Source: Aptenodytes patagonicus | Lineage: Eukaryota; Chordata; Aves; Sphenisciformes; Spheniscidae | Direction: 5' to 3' | Length of the DNA stretch: 64,000 bases | Assembly (NCBI RefSeq): GCF_965638725.1 | Contig: NC_134957.1 | Coordinates: forward strand, 17,384,101 to 17,448,100 | Shown: one piece after another, positions 16,201-28,229 of the stretch | Position numbering within the stretch: the first letter of the stretch is position 1 | Layout of the letters: every line of letters begins with the position of its first letter | Program-made: the position numbers and the translations under genes | The notes under the pieces: generated by a model | Database searches by the model: none | What the model was told of the DNA's origin: nothing | Seen by the model: the letters and a program-made list of their open reading frames with translations, nothing else

Positions 16201-16625
16201 TAGAATCATAGAATCATAGAATAGTTTGGGTTGGAAGGGACCTCTAAAGGTCATCTAGCTTGGTGTCAGCTGCAAACTTGCTGAGGATGCACTTGATCCC
16301 ACTATGTCATTGATGAAGATATTAAACAGTACCGATCCCAATACAGACCCCTGCAGGACATCACTCTTCACCAACCTCCATCTGGACATTGAGCCATTGA
16401 CCACTACCCTGGTCATCACTCTGGATGTGACCATCTAACCAATTCCTCACCCACCGGACAGTCCACCCATCAAATCCATACCTCTCCAGTTTAGAGAGAA
16501 GGATGTTGTGGGGGACTGTGTCAAAGGCCTTACAGAGGTCCAGACAGAGGACATCTGTAGCCCTTCCCATGTCGTCCCTCCAAGAGGAAGGAGTCTAGGT
16601 GGTGGAGATACCCACTTTTGATCAG
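16201..16625 (-). mobile_element. CR1 LINE fragment, internally deleted
   Basis: On the plus strand the segment opens with the avian CR1 3'-tail motif, repeats of the octamer type in 'atagaatcatagaat', followed by 'tttgggttggaagggacctc'. The element is therefore inserted in minus orientation. After about 50 bases of 3' tail the sequence jumps to reverse-transcriptase coding sequence. The minus-strand frame at 16361-16570 contains the RT-like run [20 protein letters not shown] and then WVRNWLDG, typical of the CR1 RT palm region. The part of ORF2 that normally lies between this region and the 3' tail is absent, so this is an old copy with an internal deletion. The frame is degraded and not functional. 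Confidence 0.85.
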
Positions 16626-18148
16626 ATGATCTTCACTACCATGGAAAAACAGCTCCTATTCTCCACCCGAGACTCAGCCGCTCAGCTGGCTGAAAGCCAC
16701 CCACTGACCTTCCTTCGTGCTGGATCTGCTGACGTGCGAGATACCAAACATAACTCATCAGCTTGACCAGGATTTGCATTTTATCAGGAAGACTGACCAG
16801 CTCAAGCTGACTGATAAAACCTTTTGCATAGCCTAGAAGCTTCACAAATCAACTAAAGCAAGAACTTCTGAGATAAATTATAGTCTTTCCTTGACTCAGA
16901 TTTCTTGCTTTAAGCTGATTTATTGTAAGAACCTTAACATTTTAATGTATTTTCTTGTATAAGAAGATATCATTTTTAATTATTGCAGAACCCACAGCTT
17001 TAGGAGTTTAACTCTCATTAAATCCACTCTTCAGTCAGTTGCTACTCTGCAGTAGCAACAAAGTGATAATGTACGAAAGATAGATCCAAAAAAAGAAAAT
17101 AAGCATTAAAAAAAAAATGCTTAAAGAAGTACATGCTGGTAGCTAACAACAGGTGTATAAACAGTCTAATGTTCTGCTCACTGTATTGCTCTTGAACTCT
17201 TAAGAACACACAAACACATTGCATTGTAGTTTTGAAATTTACTCTGACGTGGAGTAGCTGCATGCTACGTCTCTTTCAAAGGACCAAAATCTTTAAAAAG
17301 TTAAAGCTTTATGCATCTGTAAATAAAGTCTGTCATAATATATCTGCAAAGAAAGAATGAAGGATTTTGGAAAGAACTTTCATTAGTATTGTACACAAGG
17401 CAATTCTGAAATGGCATCTCCAGCTGCGTTTACTCTCCTAATGCACCGGGGGTTTTCTATGCCCCATTCTCCATAACATTGTGTTCACATCTCCCTTTTT
17501 TTAAACTAAGATTTAAAGAGTCAATTATATAAATCCACAAGCTCCCTATGAGGTGTTAAATCATTTTGCTGGCAGACTCGAATATAACATATAGATTGAA
17601 AAAGCAACAAAACCAAGCAAGCACCGTTCATACACACTCCCCGCTTGTAGCATGTTCCTAGGTAATTATACTATGGGTCTATAGTTTAAATTTATAGAGG
17701 AAACTTTTGGACTATTTCTCAAATGTCAAGTAAACCACACAGCCTACCTCCCCTGCTTTCTTTCCATCGCCCTTTCACTTCCTCCTACTGAGATAATGAA
17801 ATGTATCATATGAAAAAACAGAGGGTAAATTCAGAACTCAGAAATCCTGACACTGCTTTGAAAGAAAAGAGGATGAGAGAATTCATCTTCTCTAAACCTT
17901 CCCCCTCCTGTCATTACCAGTGCTTAGGAATATACGAATAGTTTCTTGAACCATAGGGATAAAATTTATCCTGACATCGCAAGGAAGAGCCTTAGACCCC
18001 TGTCATCTGGCTGCAGTCATGTCCAGCAAGTCAGCAACAGGCCTGGGAAAAGATGCTGGTTTGCCAGATACCGTGATTCAGGGTGGGACAAATGTGCCCA
18101 GATCGCATGGTAAGGGCTGCAGCTCCAACTCTCCTAGGCTAGGAATCT

Positions 18149-18187
18149 TAAAAAAAAAAGAAAAAAAAAAAAAAAAGAAAAAAAAAA
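18149..18187 (+). repeat. A-rich tract
   Basis: A nearly pure poly(A) tract of about 38 bases interrupted by single G residues. No recognisable retrocopy lies directly upstream, so I treat it as a simple repeat. Confidence 0.9.
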
Positions 18188-19789
18188 GTCTTGGCACTCA
18201 AAAGAGCAAAGACTGGCAAAGAACCAGCCAAACTACAGCAACATTAACCCCTTATGTGCTGGCAGATACCCTACCAAAAATGGTCTTGTAAAGTGTAAAC
18301 TGGGAGAAAGGAAAGGACACACTTGACTGCAAGCTACTATAATATTTTCTGGCAAATTATAGCAATAATATTTAACAGCCTTCTATGAATGATGGCAGCC
18401 TCTTCTTACTAGTAAATATAAATTAAATTTAAGAAATGCATGTTCAGCAGAAAGAAGAAAGGGCTGGAACAGCAGATGAAAAGCCAAAGAATGGCAGTGA
18501 AAGCAGGAGAGACTGTAACTCCTTGACATACTGTTTTGCTGAGGTTAGCTCTAGAGAGGGTGTCAAAGTTGTAAGCAAAATAAGTATGTGCACTAATATC
18601 CATTTTCCCCCACAGGTTTTTAAGCAGCAATTTAAAAAGAAGCTGTCAAATAAGATCCTCATTACTTCCTACAGTGTTAAGAGCTTAGAGTAGTGCAGTC
18701 ACCCCAAATCCAGCATTCCTGAGTCAGCAAAACTATGTGATGGCTTAAACAAGCAGGTGTATGGGAAATAATATTTGGCGCTCTCTTCATTCTCAGTTTC
18801 TGAATCATTAAAGATCTTGCTTTCAAGCTTTGTGGACGAGTATGTATTTTGGCAGTTTTGCCTGGTTTTGGTTGGTCAGAAGAATGTTCAGAGTCTTGCA
18901 TGATCGCTTGGCCGTGCAAGCTATGACCTGATGAGATCCCATGAGATTTATGGGGGGAACTGCAATAGTCAGCAGGAGTGAGGGAGGAATAGTAGTTAAA
19001 ACAATCCTTGTTAATAACATCAGCTGCAAATCTCAGTGTCTACTGCTCGCCAAAGAGGTGGTTTCAAGTTCTAACCTGTAGCACTCGTTCCATTGCACAT
19101 ATAAGCTGTCAACCAAAGATACAGAGATAAACCTCTGCAGATGGAGAGAAATCTGTTTATGCTTAAACTACACAATAGATTGACTGTAAACAGACAGAAG
19201 AATCGGCATAGAAATTCATCTGAGGGAATGATGAGGGAACGGGACTGCATTTCCACTAAAACCAATGTCAAGTAACAAAATCTCATGCAATGTGTTTGAA
19301 TTCATTTAGAAAAAACTGATGAAATTCAAATGGCATCTATGCCTGTGGCATTGGCATTGCTTTTGAAAGCTATTTTAAACTTTAAGAGGAGGTATATGTA
19401 TCTGCATACGCATGACTCAACATGATGCTGGTGGCATTCCACTAAAGTCAAGCCACCGATTCTTGAGTTTGGGCCATATCCAGAGCTCATTAAAATCAAT
19501 GACAGTCTTTCCACTGAGTTCAACTCTTCCTATCATAGCCTAGGCTTGCAGTCTGATGTACAACAGAGAGTACAGTCACGCTGCTTTGTCCCCTGTTTGA
19601 CTTACCGCACAGCTTGATGTTTATGTTATGTAACTAAAGATATTGAGACCAACCACACCACGTACCCTGTCCACAGTACAAGCATGAGGATTTTCAGTAA
19701 TCCTTAGGGAAAACAAAATAAAATAAAATCAACTCCCCAGTTTGCTAAACCAATGCATGCTTTCTTTTTGTTTAGAGAGAGAGAGTTCA

Positions 19790-19812
19790 TATAAATAAAT
19801 AAATAAATAAGA
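19790..19812 (+). repeat. (AAAT)n microsatellite
   Basis: About five tandem copies of a tetranucleotide AAAT/ATAA unit, following a weaker AAAAT array near 19,725-19,735. Confidence 0.85.
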
Positions 19813-20113
19813 AAGAACTAATCTCTTAACACACTTCAACAGTATCAGATGCAGTAAGCATTCTGGTCAAAGTTGTAGTGGCTTTTAGCAGAGATTAAGC
19901 AGTAACGATTAAAGATGTGTTTGTTGGTATTAAATATATTAGACTCTCTCCCACGTACACAAAGTATTGTTCACTGAGTGCCCCTTTTCACAGCTGTTAA
20001 AACTGAGTAACATCTTAGCCCTTCTCTTAATGTTTATGCATGATCCCAGTATTTGTACTTGCAGCTAGTGCTTGCTTGTGAAATATTCTAAGTAACCACT
20101 GGACCCTAAATAA

Positions 20114-20157
20114 ATTTATTTAGATTCTAAATAAATTTATTTAGAATCTAAATAAAT
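20114..20157. repeat. Perfect 44-bp AT-rich palindrome
   Basis: Every base from 20114 to 20135 pairs with its complement from 20157 to 20136, with no spacer. The centre falls in AAATTT. A smaller palindrome (taaataaatttattta, 20107-20122) overlaps the left arm, so the locus is three alternating copies of one TAAATAAA/TTTATTTA motif. No gene or known element explains it. Confidence 0.9.
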
Positions 20158-22429
20158 GGGCCTGTATTAAGCAGGTCTTTGGACCAAGTACAATTTCTCA
20201 TTTCTTCTTTGACTGTCATACGTCTTCTTCTGGTAAAAGAAAACATAGCTCTGCATTTGTCTGCAGCAAATTCTCTGACTCGTAAATTAAGACACATTTC
20301 AAGTGGAGACAAATATTAACTTTGAAACAGAGGCCAGTGCCAGTAAAACTTCTTAAGTTGTAAAACTTAACTTTTGCTGGTTAAGCCTGCATTTACTGGC
20401 TCCCAGGAAGACTAAAAAGAAGTCTAAAAGGGGGTCTACTTCCCAAACGTCTGAATACAGCCAAAAACCTGTGCTGTGGGTTCCAAAGGACAAAGAGTTT
20501 TGAGTCATCAAATCTGCACTGGGCATACCTCCATCTTTGTTGTCACAGGAATCTATGACATTTTATTTTCAGCAAAATTCCATCAAATCTTTGATGGAAA
20601 CACAAGCAAACAGCTTAAGTGGGAAAGTCTTCCAACTCACAATAATCTAAAAAACCAGAGGAGTTTACTTTTGGTTCACGTAATGTCCAAGTAACTTGGT
20701 TTTGCACAGTATAAAAGCATTTATATACATACATAATCACATAAACCTATATATATACTAAATTTGAGTCAGTCATAAAGTCCAAGGTAAGAAGTGTGTT
20801 GCACTTTCTTATACTGTAGCAAGTAAGAACCGAGCCAACTTTGAATTTTGCAGATATGGACCCAAATTCTCTGTTGGGCTGGACAGTTCTGGAATCCTTG
20901 CAAACCTCACACCCCACCTGTGCAATAGGGCTGCATCTTTTTATGACTATGTAGGAGCTCAGTCTGGAGAAGTATAACTGTGTTGATCTTGTCATAAGTC
21001 ATCTACTGACATTCTTTAGAAACAGATGAGCAATTGCACTAAGTCAATGTAACTTTTCAGGTGCAATATTCTTCAGGAATTGGCCTGAAGCACTAACAAT
21101 GTACTGGTCTGTATATTACAGAGCTGTAAGTCCAAACTATAACAACCGATCAACCAAACAGTGCAAAAAGTTATTCCATGCCCATGAAATCACCGGATTA
21201 ATTTTTCATTGTATTTGTTTTATAACAGCAAGACAAATATATATTTCCATTTCTCATCTTATAATGTATCTGCAAAGGTACTGGAGTCCTAATTATCATT
21301 TATTATATTGTGTGAGAGAAAAAGAAATAGAAAACTCATGTTCACGAAGCTGTTAATAAAAGATAATGCCACCAAACTCGCCTTTCTGTTTTAAGGGTTC
21401 CTAACAGTATACTTCAAGTTACCTGTAACCTCCTTCAGTTTCTACCAAATATCAGAAGGACAACACAAAGTGTAAAAGATCTACAGTGAGTGTAATCCCA
21501 AACAGTTCAGAATATGTGTACTAGGCTACCTCTTTCCAGTTCTCCAATCTGCTACACCAGGTCTGAAATTAATAAAACCCCATCCAAATCTGCATCAGAC
21601 AAGCTCTGATGATTGTGTGGGTCTAGGCAGAGGAATCCACTCACACAGAGATCTCCGCAGGATGTGGTGCAAGGACACGGCACAATGGCTGGAAGGGGAA
21701 AGGGACATTTTGAATGACACTTCCAAGAAAGCAGTTGGACTAGACTATGAGAAAGACTGGAGGTGGTTCGCTGGGGTTCTTGGATACTCTGTGCTCATAC
21801 CCTGCCTGCAGCTTGTTACCTTGATGAAAGCACTTGCCCTTACATGAGCCACTGCTACTTGCACAAGGATAGTTATCATAGGAAATTCATCAAAGTCATT
21901 ATGTGATTAAGGCTTTACTCCTGCATACAGTTGTTTGTAAGATCAAGCTCTTAAAACTATAGAGTGTATCAGCAAAATAATCATGAAAGAAATGACACGG
22001 TGGGCATCTTTTCATTCTACTACAGGTTATGGATCCGATCTGCTCCCTTTACAAGACCCTAATACGTCACCACTCACGTCACCACTGCATACTCACTCTG
22101 GGATCACATGGATTCTCCCAGTCCCCAACACCAGTGTTAAGACTTCGCAGCTGGGAGACAGCCAGCAATTCCACTAACGATGCAAGAGAGAAAATAAAGT
22201 CCAGCTCATATTAATAACCGTGACTACTCCAGCTAATTAACATAGGTTAAAAAATTGGTTTAGGGCATAAAACGTATAGATCCAACACCGAAAGACTGCA
22301 AGTCTGAACGTTAAGGATGAAGATGCCAATTTAGCCCGACAGACCCTACATTCGCAGGAGGAGTAAGGAGACGTTAGCCAGCAGTCGGTGAATAAAGCAT
22401 TTGAACAAAGAGTGCATCACAGAAAGCTC

Positions 22430-23060
22430 ACGCCGCTCGCGTACGCCACAAAACACCCGTTAGCGTTATCCCATTGCTGCCAAGCGCTGGGGGTTTCGCG
22501 TGTGCAAAGCCCGACCCGAGGAGCTCTCACCGGCACGGCCCCGCTACGCCGCTGCCGAGGGGCAGGGAGGGCGGGAGCAGCGGGCAGGAGTCCTTCCCCC
22601 TGCCGGGGCAGCGGGTACGGAGCCGCCCGGGCTGGGGCCGTGCCCCCTCCCGGTTACCGCCTGCCCTCCCCGTCCCGTCCCCCGCCGCCTCCACTCACCG
22701 GCCGCCGCCCGAGCGCCCCGCGCCGCTCCGCACCCACCGCGCCGGGGCGGCCCCGCCGCGCGCCCCGCCCGCCGCCGTCCAACGGCACCCAGCGCCCCCC
22801 CGGGCAGCGGGTCTCGTGCACCAGGTAGCAGGCCCCACCTCCCACGCACCGTGCTAGCGGCGGCGGGGGGGGAGGTCCCGCGTGGGAGCGGGCGAGTGGA
22901 GCGGCACAGACACCCCGGAGGGCCGGGGAACGGCTGCAGGAACCGACGCGCAGGATGCCGCGGCGGGGCTCCCCCACCTGAAGCCGGGTCAGCCCGCTGG
23001 ATCCCTTCGGCACCACCGCGCTGGGACTGCCCGTCAGACTGGGCCGCTCTGCCTCCGTCA
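22430..23060 (-). promoter_or_regulatory. CpG island, probable promoter of a leftward gene
   Basis: GC content and CpG density rise abruptly here against an AT-rich background, as at the promoters of PGRMC1 and SLC25A43 in the same window. A canonical splice donor in minus orientation (exon end ...GGCCG, intron GTGAGTGG, boundary at 22699) favours a leftward transcript. In mammals the minus-strand gene just upstream of PGRMC1 is KIAA1210 (synteny from memory), so that is the leading candidate, but nothing in the sequence proves it. Overlapping long frames on both strands in the island are GC artefacts. Confidence 0.65.
22699..22880 (-). other. Putative untranslated first exon (minus strand)
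   Basis: The exon is inferred only from the GTGAGTGG donor at 22698-22691 on the minus strand inside the CpG island. The start is a guess based on the GC-rich block. I see no recognisable N-terminal peptide, so it is probably 5' UTR. RNA-seq junction reads leaving at 22699 would settle it. Confidence 0.35.
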
Positions 23061-23099
23061 GAAAGTTGCACTTGGCCTGGGAAACCACGTTAAATAAAA

Positions 23100-26000
23100 T
23101 GGAGGGGTTTGATATTGCAGGAATTTTGGCGCACTCTTTTGCCTTCACGGGGTGGGAAGCCTGTGCTATCTCCAAGGCTTCTTGGGCTCTCCCCGCTGGT
23201 TTGGTGTCCGTGGAATCTTACAGTCTCAGACCTGGGAGACCTGTGTAAGGCAAGCCTACAGCATGAAGGCAGTGGGCAGTTCTGTGGCCTAGCTCCTGAC
23301 ACACAACTGCTTGGGAAAACATTAAGCTTGATGACCTAAGACGCCTGCATTCGGCACATTGCCTAGGGGATTTGGACCACAGCACAAGGCATCTTCTTCT
23401 CAGCATACATAATCTGCGTAACATCTCTCAGGCTGTGGGATGACTTTGAGGGTCTGAAAGATTTTCCCATTGAAGACGTTGCATAACTAGAAGAGCTGGA
23501 AAGGCATCAGGCTGGGAAATTAATGGAGTGCTTCCTTAATGTGTTGAAAACTGGATTCCACTGGATCACTACTTAGCAATCTAACTTTGTGTCAAACCAA
23601 GCACGACTGAACTGGCTTCAACTGTTTAATAAAATCAGAAAACCAAAGATAAAAGGAACCATTTGTGGAACAGACAGAAATTTGGCTTGCACCTGGAAGT
23701 GTATCTAATCTAACTAGGCACCTAGATGATTTTGGAAAAAAAGCAAGTGATATTCCTTCCACATGTCTGTCTGCCTGCTGCTGCTTTCTTCTTTTTACTC
23801 AGCCACCCCCATCTTGCCTGTGCTGCTTTGGATTTGACCACCCAACTAAAGCAGACCAAAGAAAGGCAGCAAAAGCACTCTCTGTAATCAGCTAGGGGTG
23901 TTAAAAGCAGATATCAGCTAAATAAACTCAAACTGAGATGAGAATCCATGCCTATCCTGTTGCATTTCTGCAATTAAAATGTTGGAAGGTTACACCTAGA
24001 AAACTCTACCATCCTAGTTTATTGATACCTCCCTTCTTCTAACCTTCAAATCTACTACCGTTGAAGTTGGTTATCAATTCACATTGAAACAGACTGATCT
24101 GTTCTGTGGCAGAACTAGCCCTCCAGCATAGCGGCAGAGAAATAAGAGGCCCTACTTCAGGGATATAGTGACACAAGTGAAGATGGCTCATGCGTTCCAA
24201 AACGCTAAGTTAATGTCTCCAGGGTAAGTTAAAATTGGTCCTTGTGAAGAACCCATGTACATGCAATGGATACCATTTCCCTATCCGGCACTGACAGAGC
24301 AGAGAGAACATTTCCTGCTCCCTCTAACAGTGCTACTCATTTGACTCAAGCTGTGAATGCACCAAGTTTCCTTCACGTCATCCAGTTATTTTTGATACAT
24401 AAAACCCTTCTGGCTCATCAGACCTGTAAGCAAATCCAAGGAGTTATTTTCAGGAAGTCAGGGATTTTATTTACTCTTTCAGTGTCAACTAGTGTGCTTT
24501 CCAGGGATATTAAGACTGTTAATCGCAAGAATCACATGCAGACTTACATTTTCTTTTTCCCTTGCCTCTTCCAGAACTATCTACAGCTTGTCCAGATTGT
24601 TTTTGACATCTGCCGCCTTTCAAAAAGGGAGCCCGTACCAAGAATTCACACCCAGATTTTCATCTATAGTTAAAAGACGAGACATCTCCAAAACTTCCTA
24701 GTGTAGCTGCTGCACATACTGACCAAGCAAGCTTTCTTGTCACAGTGACTGTCAGTCCTGTTCGGCATGACTGAATCGAAAACCATAGTCCTGGCAGCCT
24801 AAAAGACAAGCAAGGGGGAAGCTGAGGCTGGGGCGGGGGATGTGTGTGTGTGTAAGATTTTAGTTGCAAGCTCACATCAGTATGTTTCTGAGGAAAGCAA
24901 TTCTCCAGCATGAGCAGTCTCTGCCTTTCCAACCCCCCTCTCTGACACTCATTCTAAAACTTGGTAAAAATTCCCATCTGGAGCTGCTTTATGCTGCAGA
25001 TGTTTACACAAGTATCTCAAGGAATGACAGGATCTTGATAGCCTTCAGCATAGTGTCATCTTCGCATTGCAAAGTTCTTTCTTCTAGCACTTAGCTGGAT
25101 GAAGAACACAGCTAGAAAGTCAGAAGACGCAACTGAAAAATAAACAGAGATATGACAGAGATGGAAATAAAAACTCAAAAAAAAAGGGAGTCCAGCAGAA
25201 AGATGGTCTATGCTTTTGATCTGAGGACTAGACATAATTCAGGGCATTCCTAGGTCAGGTGCCTGCTCAGCACCTGGAACAGACCCACTCTAACAACAGC
25301 TTAATGTAACGCCTGCTGCCAGCGTCAGGAGTACATTTGACCTACCAGACCCCTGCAGTTTAGGAAGGGGTTCTGTTTTCTTGGCATAGGTAGGCACTAG
25401 TCAGTAAAAGAGTGAGATTACAGCTCCTCATCATTCCTTTCTTTTTCCTTGTCAGTACATTAAATTATTACTGGGGGGGGGGGGGAGGGGGAGGGAGAAG
25501 CAATACCTGTATTACACCAGCTGTGAGAAACAGGCAGGTATGATGGAGCTTGCCTACGTAAATTTATTGGATAGTCTCTCTCTAGAGGGCTTGAATTCCT
25601 TATGTCCCTGTAAGGCACATTTAACCTTGCTTTTTAGTTTCTTTACTTGGTTTCCTGGGAAGTCTACAGATTCCAAGAGGCCACTGGACTACAAGGCAAA
25701 AACTTCTCTCTGTGGCTGCTACTTGATGTTACAAGCTGTTTGTGATGCAATCCTGTGGTACTTTACTGAAGACTCTCAAATTCTCAGGTGGGAGTTACAA
25801 ATCAGACTTTAGGCTGGACAGTAAAGATCTAACTTGCCATTGGTTTTATTCGTCACCAGTTCTCAGAAAGCTCAGAGGCTAAGATACCTCATCTCTACTT
25901 CAGAAACCCTGGGTCCTTGCAGGTCAAATGACAGCCAGCAATAGTGCCACATGACCAGCAGCTCTGGGAATCTGCTCACAAGTAATGCAAATTAGGCATC

Positions 26001-28200
26001 AGTATCTTTGCAAACTTCTGAAAACTTTCTTGCAGTCATAGTTTGAATTAAAATCGTCAGTCAGGTAAGTTAGAGAAAAGAATTCCTGTGGAGGGCTTCC
26101 AAAGGAACAATGAGAGGACCAAAACCAGCTTGGCAACAATGGTCCCCGTGTACTTGGCCAAGGTAAAGCGCATCATGGGGAACCTGGGCAAAGCACACTT
26201 TGTTTAGAAGTATTAAATATGCTCTAAAAGATTCATTAAATCTACCAGACAAGTTCCAAGTGGAAATAGAGCAGTAAGAATGACGAGGTGTAGTGGAGCT
26301 AATTTTGCTTCATCTCTAACAGATTTATGCTGGTTATCAAAAAAACAAGTAGGAATATTTTAAAACTGTTTGAAAGACTCTGATTTGCAAGGATATGAAA
26401 GTTATCTGAGTTCCAATGTTTTCTTCAATTAATAAGAAGAGAGCATTATATTAGAACTGCTTTATCAACCCATCTCACAGATGTTAATAGAATGGTTTCA
26501 AGGAGGAAACTATTGTTGTCTATAGAATGGAGAGGAAAACCTGTGTGGGAGCACAGCTAATGCCTATGGTATTTAACTAGAGCTGGGGCCAACTCCGTTC
26601 TGACTAGAACCTCAGTTCCACTTAAAGGAACTGCCAAGTAAGCTTGCTAGTGAGAAATGCGTAACAAAGGGTTCATGAATTTAGATAATTCTGACTGATG
26701 TATCATGATTTTATTTATGCCCATTTATTTCTAAATATCTGTTCTTTTTTTCTTAATTAAGATGCATTCTGAAGCATATGAATATTTTTGATATGCTGCA
26801 AGGTTAAAAAAGAGCTTGAAGTTGGGCAACCGTAACTTGCAGTACCAGTGCTCCTGTGGCAGATAACTTGAGATTCTATCAATCTTGGCAATGTTTCCTG
26901 GCCCTTCTTTATCTAAGAATGAACTGTTCTTGCATGGTTTCTCTAGGATACTAGGCATAAACAGACCTTCTTTTTCCCTCCCTTCAGTGTCTGGTTCACG
27001 GTCAAATTCAGGGTTGGGGTTGTTTTGGAGTCTGGGTTTTCTCCTCTCTCTTGAACAAAATGTATTGTAAAAAATGAAAGAAAAATCTCCCTCCAAATTT
27101 CTGTTTTTTCTACATCTATTCCTCTAACATGTAATAGCAACACGATGAAGTGTAAGAGTGTCATGTCTACACTGAGCAGAATTAACTGCCATCTAGGTAA
27201 TACAGCTCGTAGTTTGAATAATTCTAAAGGTTCACAGATTTATCTAGTATCCTAAATAGGGTCAAAACCCAGACCTACTTTATTACCAAATACAAATCTC
27301 AGTCATCAGATCAATGAAACAATGAGTTTTTTAAGTTACACAGCAGGTGGAAGCAGAAGTCAGTGTATACCATGAAAGGACAGATCAAGGCCCAAGTGCC
27401 GATCAATAAAACAAGGAGCTTCCCAGATCAGACAGCAGGTAGAACCAAACACCCTACCTTGCAAGAGCCAACATGTTTAAACACCTTAGTACCAGGAGGT
27501 TCTGAGTGTATCCCAAAAGGCAAAACTCTTTATCAGTAGCCCTGGTGGCCCACAGAGTTAAAACTTTTCCTAACACTGAGAATTAGAAAGTAAATGAAAT
27601 GCACTGCTTTCGATTTTATTTAACTAAATGTCCCAATGATAGGTTCAGTAAAAGCGGCCTTCATCCACTGAAGCAGTGATATGAACCACCTGCCAAGCTA
27701 CAATGCAAGATCAAGGTGGGTATGCTGCATTTTTTCTCCACGAGCACCCTGAGTGATACTACTCACTTGTGTGGAGGGAACGATGATATTCTGACTGGGC
27801 ATCGGTTTGTGTTCTTTTTGAAGGATGGTGAGGACGCAGTTTGCAGAGACAACCACTCAGACCCAAAACATCGCTTCTGCTTTCTCGTGCCTGATACCAA
27901 GGAGCAGATGACACCAGTAGTACTCAGCCGTATTCAGGACTCCAGTTGCTCCATGCGAACACCGTATTGAGTATATACGTCAAGTTAGTACTTCCTTCAT
28001 CTTTAGTTTTACTTCACCAAAATTTCTATTGAAAAGAAGCCTGAATAAAGAAGTCCACGACTGGACACTTCTCTTTTTCATGTTACAATAGTACCTTGTT
28101 GTTGCTGCTTCTGTGGTTTTTGGGGGCCAGGGGGTATTACGTGAATGGGAAAAACCCAAAAGTCTGGTAATTTCCTCCCTTTTCTCCTACTTAAGAGTTT
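23100..28200. other. Intergenic region upstream of PGRMC1
   Basis: I see no recognisable coding exon. It contains only short chance frames, a G-run near 25.48 kb and AT-rich sequence. It separates the leftward CpG island from the rightward PGRMC1 promoter and may hold enhancers, but none can be named from sequence alone. Confidence 0.6.
25473..25498 (+). repeat. G-run (G13 followed by GGGGA-type repeats)
   Basis: Thirteen consecutive G residues are followed by G5 and G3 blocks separated by single A residues. The layout has the spacing needed for an intramolecular G-quadruplex. The length is likely to be unstable and hard to sequence. Confidence 0.9.
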
Positions 28201-28229
28201 GACACGATCGCTAGTAAGCACTCCAAAAA

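Larger units (their letters stand above)
1..22430. other. Long AT-rich non-coding stretch, no recognisable exon
   Basis: I read this stretch on both strands and found no exon I could assign to a protein family. The open frames present are all short, start at arbitrary ATGs, are rich in Cys, Phe and Ser as expected for chance frames, and are not flanked by convincing splice sites. The composition is that of an avian intron or intergenic spacer. If the minus-strand donor in the CpG island at 22.7 kb belongs to a real gene, most of this stretch would be its first intron(s), with coding exons either beyond the left edge or too short for me to see. Repeats inside it are listed separately. Confidence 0.6.

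Noticed and set aside
22388-23339. Several long overlapping frames on both strands (up to 197 codons)
   Set aside because: They lie in a CpG island, are Pro/Arg/Ala/Gly-rich on both strands at once, and show no known domain. This is expected from high GC content.
27716-27970. 84-codon plus-strand frame upstream of PGRMC1
   Set aside because: It looks superficially protein-like but has no recognisable family, no splice context and no promoter evidence; probably chance.
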